Source: an uncultured Carboxylicivirga sp. (GTDB lineage: Bacteria > Bacteroidota > Bacteroidia > Bacteroidales > Marinilabiliaceae). From it: a stretch of DNA of 64,000 nt. A program made the translations under genes and the position numbers. The first letter of the stretch is position 1; the number at the start of each line of letters is the position of its first letter. The notes beneath the pieces are model-generated. The model saw nothing but the letters and a program-made list of their open reading frames with translations, had not been told where the DNA came from and searched no databases. The stretch spans positions 62,001-126,000 of the forward strand of contig CANLLN010000009.1 in the NCBI GenBank assembly GCA_947491945.1, read 5' to 3'. Positions 25,111 through 34,311 of this stretch are shown here, piece after piece.

Positions 25111-25139
25111 CCCATACCATATCATTTGAAAAGAATTTA

Positions 25140-25192
25140 TACCAAGTTGGGAACAGGTTGTGTATTTTATTCAAAGAGGGGTTGGAACTTTG
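25140..25192 (+). promoter_or_regulatory. Operator-promoter block, copy 2 (upstream of tra operon)
   Basis: TACCAA-G-TTGGGA (25140-25152, one arm mismatch relative to copy 1), then GGTTG, ATTTTATTCAAA and GAACTTTG (25185-25192) at the same 39-base offset as at 22295. It lies about 65 bases before the first tra-region gene. Confidence 0.65.
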
Positions 25193-25255
25193 TCATGTTC
25201 ATTTTCTGAAAGCAGAATAGAGCCGTTAACACATTGTTTCATTAACACAAAACCC

Positions 25256-25639
25256 ATGTTCGGATTAGAAACGATTAGCCATTGGCAATTTATCAAAGCC
25301 ATCGCCTTGTGTCTGGCCGGTTACTACATCATTTTACTGCTGTACCTGACTTTGAAAAAAGTGAATGAGTCACAGACCAGCAGTTTTGAAGCCGAAGCAC
25401 TACAAGCCAATAAGGCGGGTTTCGATAGAACAGAAGAACCAAGTACCAAATCAATCAGAGCCAGCGATTATCCCTCTGTAGCCACCAGCTATGTGGAGCA
25501 GGATGAGCAAGACCTGAGAGTCACCATGAACCAGGAGCCGGACTACAGCGGTTATGCTCTGGATGCCATCCAAAATACCCAGATGGCCGATAAAGACGCC
25601 TTCTTGAATAACATCGAATACGAACTGCAGCACAGCTGA
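25256..25639 (+). CDS. ICE membrane protein at head of tra operon
   Basis: 127 residues: one transmembrane helix (about 10-33, FIKAIALCLAGYYIILLLYL) and a charged, soluble, probably disordered remainder. I start at the ATG at 25256; the frame is open upstream without a signal. In position it corresponds to TraD or a similar small protein ahead of TraE in CTnDOT-type elements, but I see no motif that proves that. Confidence 0.6.
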   Translation: MFGLETISHWQFIKAIALCLAGYYIILLLYLTLKKVNESQTSSFEAEALQANKAGFDRTEEPSTKSIRASDYPSVATSYVEQDEQDLRVTMNQEPDYSGYALDAIQNTQMADKDAFLNNIEYELQHS

Positions 25640-25678
25640 TTTCTAAACACACAAATACTCATTAAATACCATTGCACC

Positions 25679-25987
25679 ATGAAACGACAAAACATTCTTA
25701 GAAGAAGCTTACTAATTTTATTTTTGCTAGCACTGCCCATCAGCACCTTATTGGCGCAATCGGCACAAGGCATCGATCAGGCCACCTCCGAAGTGCAATC
25801 CTACGTAGACCCCATTGCCAATCTGATTATAGCCATTGGCGCCGTGGTGGGACTCATCGGTGGTATTCGCGTCTACATCAAATGGCAGAGTGGCGATCAG
25901 GATACCCAGAAAGCCTTGATGGGTTGGTTTGGAGCCTGTCTCTTTCTCATTTTGGTAGGAGTTGTAATCCGGGCATTTTTCGGTTAA
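25679..25987 (+). CDS. traE: TraE-like conjugation protein (DUF4134, VirB2-type pilin)
   Basis: 102 residues: signal peptide ending at LLAQ (about 27), then two transmembrane helices (about 46-63 and 82-100). Size and pattern are those of DUF4134/TraE, the presumed VirB2-like subunit in Bacteroidota conjugation systems. It is followed four bases later by traF. Confidence 0.85.
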   Translation: MKRQNILRRSLLILFLLALPISTLLAQSAQGIDQATSEVQSYVDPIANLIIAIGAVVGLIGGIRVYIKWQSGDQDTQKALMGWFGACLFLILVGVVIRAFFG

Positions 25988-25991
25988 AAAT

Positions 25992-26312
25992 ATGAAGGGC
26001 CAACAAATGTATCGCATCAGCAAGGTAGATACCCGCATCTATGTCAAAGGCTTTAGTGGCGTACTTGTGTACAAAGCCATGTATGCCATCTTAATGGCGC
26101 TTGGTGTCTTTGTAGGGCTCTACCTGCTGACCAGCCCTTTTGTCGCCCTTTTAGTAGTGATGCCAGTACTAATGATGGTACTGTATCGACTCAGTAAAAT
26201 ACAACAAACCCTTGGGCCGGAAGGCTTCCAAAAGCAACAAAGTGCAAAGAAGCTGCCCCATTTTATCAGCATCAAACAAGAGCTCAGTCAATTTATCAAT
26301 CTTAAAAGCTAA
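25992..26312 (+). CDS. traF: TraF-like conjugation protein (DUF4133, VirB3-type)
   Basis: 106 residues with a paired transmembrane hairpin (about 28-65) preceded by YRISKVDTRIYVKGFSG, typical of DUF4133. VirB3-like proteins associate with the VirB4 ATPase, encoded five bases downstream. Confidence 0.85.
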   Translation: MKGQQMYRISKVDTRIYVKGFSGVLVYKAMYAILMALGVFVGLYLLTSPFVALLVVMPVLMMVLYRLSKIQQTLGPEGFQKQQSAKKLPHFISIKQELSQFINLKS

Positions 26313-26317
26313 GCACC

Positions 26318-28708
26318 ATGAAAGTCAAAAGTATCACAGACACCTTGCCTGTACTCGGTTTCGATGGCGATATCCTCTTATCCAATAATCTGGATATGAC
26401 CATTGGCTTGCAGCTTCAGTTGCCTGAGCTGCTGGCTTGCAGTGAAGAGGCGCTGGAACGAATGCACGATACCTTTCGACGACTTATTGCCATGCTGCCG
26501 GCCGGTACGCTCTTACACCGTCAGGATTATTTTATTGAAAAGACCTTCCAAAATCAGGAAGCGCAAGCTTCTTTTTTAAGCCAATCCTACCTGAAGCATT
26601 TTACAGGCAGAAGTTACCTGCAACATGAGGCCTATTTGTTTATCTCCCTTATGAACACCGGACTCTTGAAAAGCTACCTGTGTTCCAGCCTGATTCAGCC
26701 GACTAATACCAAGAAAAAGTCCCATCATCAAGCAGACAAGCTGGAAGAAGTGCGGGACAATGTGATAGCACAACTCAAACAAGCGGGTATTCCAAGTCGG
26801 GTGCTCAAGGCAGAGCAACTGACCAACTTGATGCAAAACTACCTGAGCATGGAGTTTCAGAACGAGCCATCGATGCTGGGTAATCTGGATTTTCGTGATC
26901 ATCTGAAAGTGATGAATCATTTTGTGGAGTGCTACAGTTTGAGCGACTACAATCATGTACCCTCAGAAGTTAGTTTTTCATCGACTCATGCCGGTACTAA
27001 GCTACCTGTTTCCATGATATACCCCATTGCTTTTGGACTGCCATTTTCGCACATCACCAACTGCTTTATCTACAAAGGCCATCAGAATATCTTAAAAACC
27101 CAGTTGGAGCAGGCACACAAGAAAATCTACTCCCTGAGTAAATTTTCAACTGAGAACAAGCTTAATGCAGAACTCATCAGCCGATTTTTGGAAGACGTGC
27201 AGCAAGGAGGTGAACCCATCGTGCAGCTACATGCCAACCTGATGCTCTTTGATGAGTCACTGCAAGGCTTAAAGCGCAAACGCAGTGAAGCCAGCACTGC
27301 CTTTTCACAGATGAACTGTTTGCCTTACCGTCATAGCTTTGACCTGCCCCTGATGTATTGGGCAGCCATGCCGGGTAGTACGCAACTACCCGAAACGGAG
27401 TTGATGTTGATGCAAAGCGCAGAAGCCTGCTGCTTTCTGAACTTTGAAGGCGCCATCCAAAGCAGTGATTCACCTTTTTATATGCATTTTTCTGACCGGC
27501 AAAGTGGCTGTCCGGTCCGGGTTGATATCTCGGATGAGCCCATGGCGAAACACCAGATTCATAACCGCAATAAATTGATTATTGGTGGTTCCGGCTCGGG
27601 CAAATCCTTTTTGACCAATCACCTGATGCGCCATTATGCCGAGAGTGACAACTGCCATGTGGTATTGCTGGATGTGGGCCGTAGCTATGAACTGTTGGTG
27701 CACTATCTGAATGACCACCTCAAGGATAAAGGTGGAGCCATGCATGTGGAGTTTACCGAAGAGACCCCCATCTCTTTTAATCCTTTTGTGCTGACCGATG
27801 GCTTGAGCACCGAACGCAAGCAAACCATCTTATCTGTTTTGTACACCATCTACAAACCCAACTTGTCGGAGATTGATAAGGACGTGATTGCCCAATCACT
27901 GACCGCTTATTATAAAAAGCATAGCAACAAGCATAGTTTTAACAGCTATTATGAGTTTGTACAAAGGTGGATACCCCAGTTGGTGAAGGACAAAGGTCTG
28001 ATGTTTAACTGTGGTGAGTTCTTTTTTATCCTGAGTAAATACTACCGGGGAGGCGAATACGATTACCTTTTGAATAAACAGATGCAGACCGATGAATTTT
28101 TCCGCTGTCCTTTTATTGTGTTTGAGCTGGATAACATCAAAGACCATCCCGTGATTTTCCCGGTGGCCACCCTGATTATCATCGATATCTTTATGCAGAA
28201 GATGCGCCGGCTGAAAGGCACCCGTAAAGTTATCTGCATTGAAGAAGCCTGGAAAGCCATTGCCACACCCCAGATGGCCGATTACATCAAGTACTTTTTC
28301 AAGACCATCCGTAAGTTTTTTGGTGAAGCCCTGGTGGTGACTCAGGAGATAGAAGATGTGTTATCCAGTCCTATCATCAAAGACGCCATTATCAACAATG
28401 CCGATACCAAAATCTTGTTGGACATGCGTAAGTTTGCCAATAAGTTTGAGACCATCAGCCAGGTGCTGGGATTAAGCCCCTTTCAGAAAGAGCAAATATT
28501 GTCGGTCAATAATAACCTGCCGACCAAACGCAAACTCAAAGAATGCTTTATTGGGCTAGGTACCTATTCCCGGGTATTTGCTGTGGAAGTGAGCCGGGAG
28601 GAATACTATTGCTATACCTCTGAAGAAAAGGAGAAAGAGCACATCAAGGAACAACTGCAATACTACGACAGCTTTATAGAGTTTCTGCAAAGCTATTCAA
28701 GCCCCTAA
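26318..28708 (+). CDS. traG: TraG, VirB4-family conjugation ATPase
   Basis: 796-residue cytoplasmic ATPase that powers assembly of the mating apparatus. Walker A is GGSGSGKS (423-430) and Walker B VICIEEA (638-644). Residues 1-400 form the VirB4 N-terminal domain. The length agrees with TraG of CTnDOT-type systems. The stop codon sits in the loop of a small hairpin (AGCCCC 28700-28705 / GGGGCT 28715-28720), which may reduce read-through into traI. Confidence 0.93.
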   Translation: MKVKSITDTLPVLGFDGDILLSNNLDMTIGLQLQLPELLACSEEALERMHDTFRRLIAMLPAGTLLHRQDYFIEKTFQNQEAQASFLSQSYLKHFTGRSYLQHEAYLFISLMNTGLLKSYLCSSLIQPTNTKKKSHHQADKLEEVRDNVIAQLKQAGIPSRVLKAEQLTNLMQNYLSMEFQNEPSMLGNLDFRDHLKVMNHFVECYSLSDYNHVPSEVSFSSTHAGTKLPVSMIYPIAFGLPFSHITNCFIYKGHQNILKTQLEQAHKKIYSLSKFSTENKLNAELISRFLEDVQQGGEPIVQLHANLMLFDESLQGLKRKRSEASTAFSQMNCLPYRHSFDLPLMYWAAMPGSTQLPETELMLMQSAEACCFLNFEGAIQSSDSPFYMHFSDRQSGCPVRVDISDEPMAKHQIHNRNKLIIGGSGSGKSFLTNHLMRHYAESDNCHVVLLDVGRSYELLVHYLNDHLKDKGGAMHVEFTEETPISFNPFVLTDGLSTERKQTILSVLYTIYKPNLSEIDKDVIAQSLTAYYKKHSNKHSFNSYYEFVQRWIPQLVKDKGLMFNCGEFFFILSKYYRGGEYDYLLNKQMQTDEFFRCPFIVFELDNIKDHPVIFPVATLIIIDIFMQKMRRLKGTRKVICIEEAWKAIATPQMADYIKYFFKTIRKFFGEALVVTQEIEDVLSSPIIKDAIINNADTKILLDMRKFANKFETISQVLGLSPFQKEQILSVNNNLPTKRKLKECFIGLGTYSRVFAVEVSREEYYCYTSEEKEKEHIKEQLQYYDSFIEFLQSYSSP

Positions 28709-28725
28709 GACAATGGGGCTTCAGG

Positions 28726-28756
28726 AAAACTCTGCGCCTCTCAGTCTCTGTGTTTA
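28726..28756 (+). repeat. Dispersed CTCTGCG-type intergenic repeat, copy 1
   Basis: ACTCTGCGCCTCTCAGTCTC followed by TGTGTTTA, between traG and traI. It is closely related to 31249-31283. Sequences of this kind are scattered between genes in some Bacteroidota genomes. Confidence 0.5.
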
Positions 28757-28787
28757 ATCTATTTATCAACGAAATAAATCATTCACC

Positions 28788-29441
28788 ATGAAAATCATCC
28801 ACACCTTTATTCTATCAACCACCTTATTGTTATTAGCCAATCAACACCTAAGTGCTCAGGCACCTGTTACGGATGTAGGGGCAGGTATTCAACGCGAAGC
28901 CCTCTGGACACAGGAAAAGGGTATCCTGAGCAAGATGAATTGGTATAACCTGCTAATCAAAGCTCTGAATGGCGATATAAAAGGATTGACCGGGGAGCTA
29001 TTGGGCATCGACCAACAACTGCTGGATGCAGTGGAGAACGTCTCCGGCCTTATAAAAGACTACAAGCGTATACAGGAAACGCGGCAGATGCTCAGCAAGA
29101 TATTGGATATCTACACCGATAAAGTGCCCATGTTGATAAGGGACAACAACTTTACACCCCAGCAAGCGGCAGCCATCCTGCAGGCTTTCGATATCATTCT
29201 GACCGACAGCCGTGACCTGGTCACCGAAGTGCTGAATACCATCACCATCGACAAAGCCTTTATAATGGATGATAAAGCGCGCTATGATGTGATAAACGGC
29301 ATCTACCGACAGGTACATCGTCACTATGGTACCATCTGCTACCTCTACAATAAAATCCTCTATGCCTCTTATATGAAGAGCTACCAACTAGGGGACCTCA
29401 AGACCTTCGCCTTTTACTACAGCCTGTATGAAACCAATTAA
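28788..29441 (+). CDS. traI: TraI-like conjugation protein (DUF4141, VirB5/TrbJ-type)
   Basis: 217 residues with a signal peptide ending near HLSAQ (about 23), then largely helical. The segment ISGLIKDYKRIQETRQMLSK-like block and periodic helices fit the TrbJ/VirB5-type secreted protein family placed after TraG in CTnDOT-type operons. It probably acts in the periplasm or on the pilus. Confidence 0.75.
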   Translation: MKIIHTFILSTTLLLLANQHLSAQAPVTDVGAGIQREALWTQEKGILSKMNWYNLLIKALNGDIKGLTGELLGIDQQLLDAVENVSGLIKDYKRIQETRQMLSKILDIYTDKVPMLIRDNNFTPQQAAAILQAFDIILTDSRDLVTEVLNTITIDKAFIMDDKARYDVINGIYRQVHRHYGTICYLYNKILYASYMKSYQLGDLKTFAFYYSLYETN

Positions 29442-29451
29442 ATTATCAGTT

Positions 29452-30171
29452 ATGAGAATAAGGAATATAATCACGCTATTAATACTTCTATTAGTCATAT
29501 GCGCAAGCCTCACTGAAGCTCAAAGTGCTTTTGCCATAAAGAAGTGGAAAGGCCGTTATCCACGTATGAACAACGACTACCCTGTGTCCTTTGTTTGTTG
29601 GAAAGGCTGGCTACCACCCGTACCACACTTTTTTGTACGTATCTACCCAACGCACTATTACTACTATCTGAATTCATTACCGGTTTATGATGCCAAGAGC
29701 TATTTAAATATGGGGCTTTATGATGGGCTTAAACTGGTGCTAAAAAACATTGATAAAGAAGCTCTTCAAAAATCCATGGAAGAGGTGAGTGGCATCCAAG
29801 TAAATCAGCTCATTCATCAAGGCATAGAGGATGTCTTGCGACAAAGTCGACTAACTGCCTTACCCGATATCTATCAAACAAGTGCTGTTTTCTACGAGGC
29901 CATTCAAGCATTGGATGGACTTAAACAAGCTAATGTTTCGGAAGACATCACTGAAGGCTTTGAACGAGATATTCAGAATTATCTGGAAGAATTGCTGTTA
30001 ATTAATCAGCTGGATGCTGAACAAGGGGGTAAAGTACAAGCCATGGCAGACATTAATCAGTCCCTTCGACAACTCACGGGCACCATTCATTATACAGCAC
30101 ATAAAATCGCGAGTTATCAACAGCAGAGTCAGCCATGGACTTCTAGTCTAAGTTTCTTAGGCAGTTTATAA
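29452..30171 (+). CDS. Secreted protein of unknown function inside the tra operon
   Basis: 239 residues. Started at the ATG at 29452 because it gives a clean signal peptide, MRIRNIITLLILLLVICASL, ending at TEAQ; the frame is open to 29428, overlapping traI. The mature part begins with an aromatic, proline-rich region (about 40-75) and continues as helices. The helical half loosely resembles TraI-type proteins. It has no counterpart I know in CTnDOT between TraI and TraJ. Confidence 0.65.
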   Translation: MRIRNIITLLILLLVICASLTEAQSAFAIKKWKGRYPRMNNDYPVSFVCWKGWLPPVPHFFVRIYPTHYYYYLNSLPVYDAKSYLNMGLYDGLKLVLKNIDKEALQKSMEEVSGIQVNQLIHQGIEDVLRQSRLTALPDIYQTSAVFYEAIQALDGLKQANVSEDITEGFERDIQNYLEELLLINQLDAEQGGKVQAMADINQSLRQLTGTIHYTAHKIASYQQQSQPWTSSLSFLGSL

Positions 30172-30232
30172 TATCCTAAATGCTGCTGAAAAAGGCCATC
30201 TCAATAGCAAGTAAACTAAAAACACCAGCACC

Positions 30233-31168
30233 ATGAATATTGAAAACTTCTTTGAATTCACCGATAGTCTGATACAAATAGGCATTGACCATGCGCGCTT
30301 GTTGGTGGATATGGCCAGAGCCATAGGCGGCATAGCGGCCTTTTTGTATATCGCCAAGCGCATCTTTGAGCAGCTGATAGCTGACAACCCCATTATGATA
30401 CTACCGCTCTTAAGGCCTTTTGCCCTTGTACTGGTCATCACCTTCTGGGGTGCTTTTATTCAGGTTCTGTTAGTGCCTACGCAAGGGCTGACGAACCTTT
30501 CGGAAGAAATATACAGCGGGCAGCAGCCACTGGTGAGTGAAAAACTGCAGGAGAAGCAAAGGGCCATCCTGATGACCGACCTGCCACTTTTTATGGAAAA
30601 CGAAGAGAAAGAAGCCGACCTCTGGGATAAAGGCATCAACGTGCTGCTCACCACCTATAACATTGTGAGTGGACGTGCCCTGAGAAACCAAATCAGTTAT
30701 TACATCATGGAAGGGTTGCGGCAGGTCACCGAAGTTGCCTTTGAAGTGGTGGTCTACCTCATTGCCTTTTTGCGCACCATCTTCTGTGTGCTCTTGGTCA
30801 TTTTTGGCCCTTTGGTGTTTGCAGTATCCATCTTTGATGGTTTTCAGGATAGCTACCTGCAGTGGATAGCCCGTTTTATCAATGTGAACCTTTATCTGCC
30901 CATTGCCTTAATCATCCTGTCCTTGACACAGCACCTGCTTATCTACGTGCTGGACTTTGAAATTAACCTGATTAATTCCATGGGCATGTACCAGTCTTCC
31001 CTCTTTTTTGTGTCTGGCCTCATTGTGCCGGTATGTGGTATCTGTGGGCTGGTGATGGTACCTAAAATTGCTACCTGGGTGGTTAATGCTTCAGGCACCA
31101 ACACAGGAGGTGGACGAATGCTTCGCACCGCCGCCATGATGGCCGTCTCCAAAGGTGCGCTAAAGTAG
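30233..31168 (+). CDS. traJ: TraJ, VirB6-like inner-membrane conjugation protein
   Basis: 311 residues with about six transmembrane helices: two early (about 28-48, 55-80) and a block at 165-275. A signature-like ending, GLIVPVCGICGLVMVPKIAT, leads into a Gly-rich basic tail. Position after the TraI-like genes and topology match TraJ. Confidence 0.88.
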   Translation: MNIENFFEFTDSLIQIGIDHARLLVDMARAIGGIAAFLYIAKRIFEQLIADNPIMILPLLRPFALVLVITFWGAFIQVLLVPTQGLTNLSEEIYSGQQPLVSEKLQEKQRAILMTDLPLFMENEEKEADLWDKGINVLLTTYNIVSGRALRNQISYYIMEGLRQVTEVAFEVVVYLIAFLRTIFCVLLVIFGPLVFAVSIFDGFQDSYLQWIARFINVNLYLPIALIILSLTQHLLIYVLDFEINLINSMGMYQSSLFFVSGLIVPVCGICGLVMVPKIATWVVNASGTNTGGGRMLRTAAMMAVSKGALK

Positions 31169-31248
31169 GGGCGAGGCGCCCCGGCCAATCATTGATTTAC
31201 ATGATGGGAAAAGGGAGTGTAAAACCTGGAGAAATGCTCATAAGGAAT

Positions 31249-31283
31249 AAAAACCTCTGCGTCTCAGTGTCTCTGCGTTCAAA
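31249..31283 (+). repeat. Dispersed CTCTGCG-type intergenic repeat, copy 2
   Basis: AACCTCTGCGTCTCAGTGTC then TCTGCGTTCAAA, between traJ and traK. The following 40 bases contain several TCTAA words, and the rest of the 156-base gap shows nothing else. Confidence 0.5.
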
Positions 31284-31324
31284 CTTCTAAATGTCTAATA
31301 TCTAAGAATCTATTAATCTAAAAG

Positions 31325-31951
31325 ATGAAACAACTCATCCATATCCAACGCCAGTTTCGTTACACTGTTTATGTACTGCTGGTGACCACCATCCTGTCCA
31401 TCGGGGCAGGTATTTATACTTATGTGACATCACTGCAATTGGTGAAGCAGTCGCGCCAGAAAATCTATGTATTGGATAACGGGCAATCCCTCTTACTGGC
31501 ATTGAGAGCAGATATCTCAGAGAACCGCTCGGCAGAAGCCCGTCATCATGTCAAGCGCTTTCATGAGCTGTTCTTTACCCTGGAGCCGGACAAGGCCTAT
31601 ATCGAAAGCAACATTCGGGAAGCTCTTTATCTGGCAGATAAAAGTGCCATGAAGCAGTATCGCACCTTCAAGGAGAATAACCTGTATAACCGGGTGATAG
31701 CCTCAGATATCAGCATGACCCTGCAGAGCGACTCTGTGACAGTGGATTTCTCCACCTATCCCTATCGCTTTAAGTATTACGGCAAGCAGAAGATCGTGCG
31801 TAAATCCAATACCACCATCCGTCAATTGATATGCAGGGGACAGCTTCGAAACATCTCCAGGACCGATAACAATACCCATGGCTTTTTAATCGAAGGCTGG
31901 GTGATTGAAGATAACAGTGACTTGCAAACCACCAGACGAGCTAATTTTTAA
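31325..31951 (+). CDS. traK: TraK, VirB8-like conjugation protein
   Basis: 208 residues: short cytoplasmic start, one transmembrane helix (about 14-35), periplasmic domain. The motifs SLLLALRADISENRSAEARHHVKRFHELFF and FSTYPYRFKYYGKQKIVRKS are hallmarks of TraK proteins in Bacteroidota ICEs. Inner-membrane scaffold of the secretion channel. Confidence 0.9.
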   Translation: MKQLIHIQRQFRYTVYVLLVTTILSIGAGIYTYVTSLQLVKQSRQKIYVLDNGQSLLLALRADISENRSAEARHHVKRFHELFFTLEPDKAYIESNIREALYLADKSAMKQYRTFKENNLYNRVIASDISMTLQSDSVTVDFSTYPYRFKYYGKQKIVRKSNTTIRQLICRGQLRNISRTDNNTHGFLIEGWVIEDNSDLQTTRRANF

Positions 31952-31973
31952 GAATAACCATAAAGAAAATACC

Positions 31974-32285
31974 ATGAAGACTGATATTAAGCATAAGGTA
32001 AAACGCCTGATTCAAAAAGTAGACCAGCAGGATAAAGGCCTCAGTCAGCATAGGCGGAAAGTCAAATGGATAGCCATTCTGGGCACACTCTTTACGCTCT
32101 ACCTGCTGTCGTTTATGAAATCCCACTTACGGATGGCGCATCAAGTAATGAAGATAACTGGGAAAAGCATAGTAAGTGATTCGCTAGAAGTCGATAGCAC
32201 ACAATTATCTAACAGCCCTTATTCCATGCCTGTCGATTCCTTTGAACAACTATTAAACCAACACATCCATGAAAACGCAGATTAA
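31974..32285 (+). CDS. traL: TraL-like small membrane protein
   Basis: 103 residues with a basic N-terminus and one transmembrane helix (about 33-52), in the TraL position between TraK and TraM. The start at 31974 gives a standard-size protein; earlier in-frame codons overlap traK. The stop overlaps the traM start by 17 bases. Confidence 0.75.
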   Translation: MKTDIKHKVKRLIQKVDQQDKGLSQHRRKVKWIAILGTLFTLYLLSFMKSHLRMAHQVMKITGKSIVSDSLEVDSTQLSNSPYSMPVDSFEQLLNQHIHENAD

Positions 32286-33426
32286 AACAAACAAAGCACT
32301 CTTTATCCTGCCGCTGGGACTCTTGCCCTTTGTCGTGCTGATATTCTATATTCTGGGCGGTGCGAGTGGACAGAACAAGCAAACAACTCCTAATGATAAT
32401 GGCGGTGCCAACTATCAGCTGCCTGATGCCAATCGTAACATTGCCATAATGGATAAGCAGGAAGCGTATGAGCAGATATCAGCTGAAGAACCACAAAAGC
32501 CTGTCAAGCTAAATATTGACACCACACAGGTATTAACGCCATTGGAAGTAACGGAAAAGGTGCCAGCAGTGAATGTGAATGAAGTCTTGCTGGCTCATGT
32601 GAAAAGACAAGAACAATTATCCAGACAAGCTCTGCAAAATCAAACGCAAGGCATCCATCAAAAGAGGGAAGAATCATTAAGTGAGGCAACTAAAACGCAT
32701 TCTCAAATATCAGGCAACTCAGTAAGACGTCAAGTAAGAAAACAAACCATTAAGAGAACATCACCCTCAAAAGTGAGCATGGGTGATGGTTCAAGCATTG
32801 AGTTGGAAGAATTAACTGAGCTGGTAGATGCACATGAACGACTGATGCAGCAAAACGATTCCTTAAGTCGGCAACTGCATCAGGCCCAAATCATCGTGAA
32901 TCAGCAATCTCAAAAACAAACTTTTTTTGAAGTCCAAATCTTATCCAGCGGTGGTTTTGAACCAAGAGAATTGCTAAGCTCCAGTATCAAAGCACAAGTG
33001 GTAGAAGACAGCAAAGTGCTAAGCGGAAACCGGGTGATGCTGCGCCTCTTAAACGATACATACATCAATGGGAAAATCATCCCTACAGGCACTTTGATTT
33101 ATGGCCTTTGCAAAACAGATAATGAACGACTGCAGCTATTGGTTTGCAGTGTGCCTTATCAGGATGAATTTTTGCCAGTCAGTTTAAGTGCCTATGACCT
33201 GGATGGTATTCGTGGCCTTTATGTCCCGGATAATGTCAATCTCAGAGTTTACAAAGACGTCGCTGGAGATGTCAATCCATCCATTTTGATGACGCCATCG
33301 GATAATCCCTTGTCTTATATGGGTGTCAGTGCTGCGGCGGACCTGAGTAAGACCATGATTAAACGCGTCAAACTAAAGCGTGTCTACCTCCGGAAAAATA
33401 CTGTGCTGATTCTAAAAAATGATTAA
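32269..33426 (+). CDS. traM: TraM, VirB10-like conjugation protein
   Basis: 385 residues: one transmembrane helix (about 11-31), a long low-complexity periplasmic linker rich in Gln and Lys (about 35-215), then a C-terminal domain (about 220-385) with the TraM pattern NRVMLRLLNDTYINGKIIP, GTLIYGLC and DLDGIRGLYVP. VirB10-type proteins bridge inner and outer membrane. Confidence 0.92.
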   Translation: MKTQIKTNKALFILPLGLLPFVVLIFYILGGASGQNKQTTPNDNGGANYQLPDANRNIAIMDKQEAYEQISAEEPQKPVKLNIDTTQVLTPLEVTEKVPAVNVNEVLLAHVKRQEQLSRQALQNQTQGIHQKREESLSEATKTHSQISGNSVRRQVRKQTIKRTSPSKVSMGDGSSIELEELTELVDAHERLMQQNDSLSRQLHQAQIIVNQQSQKQTFFEVQILSSGGFEPRELLSSSIKAQVVEDSKVLSGNRVMLRLLNDTYINGKIIPTGTLIYGLCKTDNERLQLLVCSVPYQDEFLPVSLSAYDLDGIRGLYVPDNVNLRVYKDVAGDVNPSILMTPSDNPLSYMGVSAAADLSKTMIKRVKLKRVYLRKNTVLILKND

Positions 33427-33446
33427 TCCTATTAAAAACTACAACA

Positions 33447-34247
33447 ATGAAAACGCCGATTATTACAATACTGCTACTGTCCCTATTTATCAGCCTAAAG
33501 GCCCAAAATCACATTCAGGTAGCTGAACACTCAACGGTTCATCTACTATGTCCGGTAGCGGTGAGTTATGTGCAAGTAGGCAGTCATGCCAAACTAATGG
33601 CTGAGCCAGTTCCTGACTATCCACATGTGCTGCGCATTAAAGCCGTTGAAACATTTGCAGATAGTACTTCACTAACGCTTGTGTGCGGCAATCAATTGTA
33701 TGCTTTTCAAGTCAGTTACAACAGTCAGTGCCCTTTGCAGCTTAAACTCTATGACTTTAAAGGGGAGGGACTAAAAGAACAGCCCAATACCAACATGCCC
33801 TTGCATCAACTGTTGGCCTGCATGCACCAGCTACAGATTCAACAAGCAAGTAATAGGCCAATTCAAAGCCTTAAAAAGCACCGTATTGAACTATCCTTGG
33901 ATGATATACGCGTTCGACAGGGTTTGCTCTTTGTCAGGCTCACCATTTTTAACCACTCCAATCTGATTTATAATACAGAGGTCCCAAGCCTATTGATGCG
34001 TGATAAAAAGCCTAAGAAGGCGGCCAATGTGCAGGAATATGGCATCGAGCCTATCCGTACATCATCATCCGAACTAAGCATTCAACCGCAGAAAACACAA
34101 ACGCTGGTATTGGTATTTAAAAGCTTCTCCATTCCCAAACACAAAGAGGTGGAAATAAGCCTGCGGGAGCAAGTGTCTGGGTTTACCGGCCGTGACCTTA
34201 GTCTTAGGTTTGGACGAAAAGCCATTGATAAAGCCAAGGCACTTTGA
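33447..34247 (+). CDS. traN: TraN, VirB9-like conjugation protein
   Basis: 266 residues with a signal peptide ending at LKAQ (20). Two beta-rich domains: DSTSLTLVCGNQLYAFQV in the N-terminal half and LFVRLTIFNHSNLIYNTEV in the C-terminal half, as in TraN proteins. Outer-membrane-associated part of the channel. It is the last mating-pair gene seen; traO, traP and traQ are not present. Confidence 0.88.
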   Translation: MKTPIITILLLSLFISLKAQNHIQVAEHSTVHLLCPVAVSYVQVGSHAKLMAEPVPDYPHVLRIKAVETFADSTSLTLVCGNQLYAFQVSYNSQCPLQLKLYDFKGEGLKEQPNTNMPLHQLLACMHQLQIQQASNRPIQSLKKHRIELSLDDIRVRQGLLFVRLTIFNHSNLIYNTEVPSLLMRDKKPKKAANVQEYGIEPIRTSSSELSIQPQKTQTLVLVFKSFSIPKHKEVEISLREQVSGFTGRDLSLRFGRKAIDKAKAL

Positions 34248-34311
34248 TGAGTCAGGCATGACAGCCATAAATACCCAAATTAAACAGTAATCTAAAAACA
34301 GAACAAACACC

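Larger units (their letters stand above)
24541..25139. other. Noncoding region with large inverted repeats
   Basis: About 600 bases without a credible gene between the helicase-loader module and the tra operon. The overlapping open frames inside have no start context or family signal and are explained by the inverted repeat. It holds two large dyads described separately (24680-24755 and 24825-25110). The location, beside replication genes and upstream of conjugation genes, fits an origin, a structured RNA or a regulatory region. Confidence 0.7.

Noticed and set aside
24851-25209. Two overlapping open frames in the noncoding region
   Set aside because: They lie across the 286-bp inverted repeat, have no family signal or signal peptide and overlap each other; the repeat explains the sequence better.
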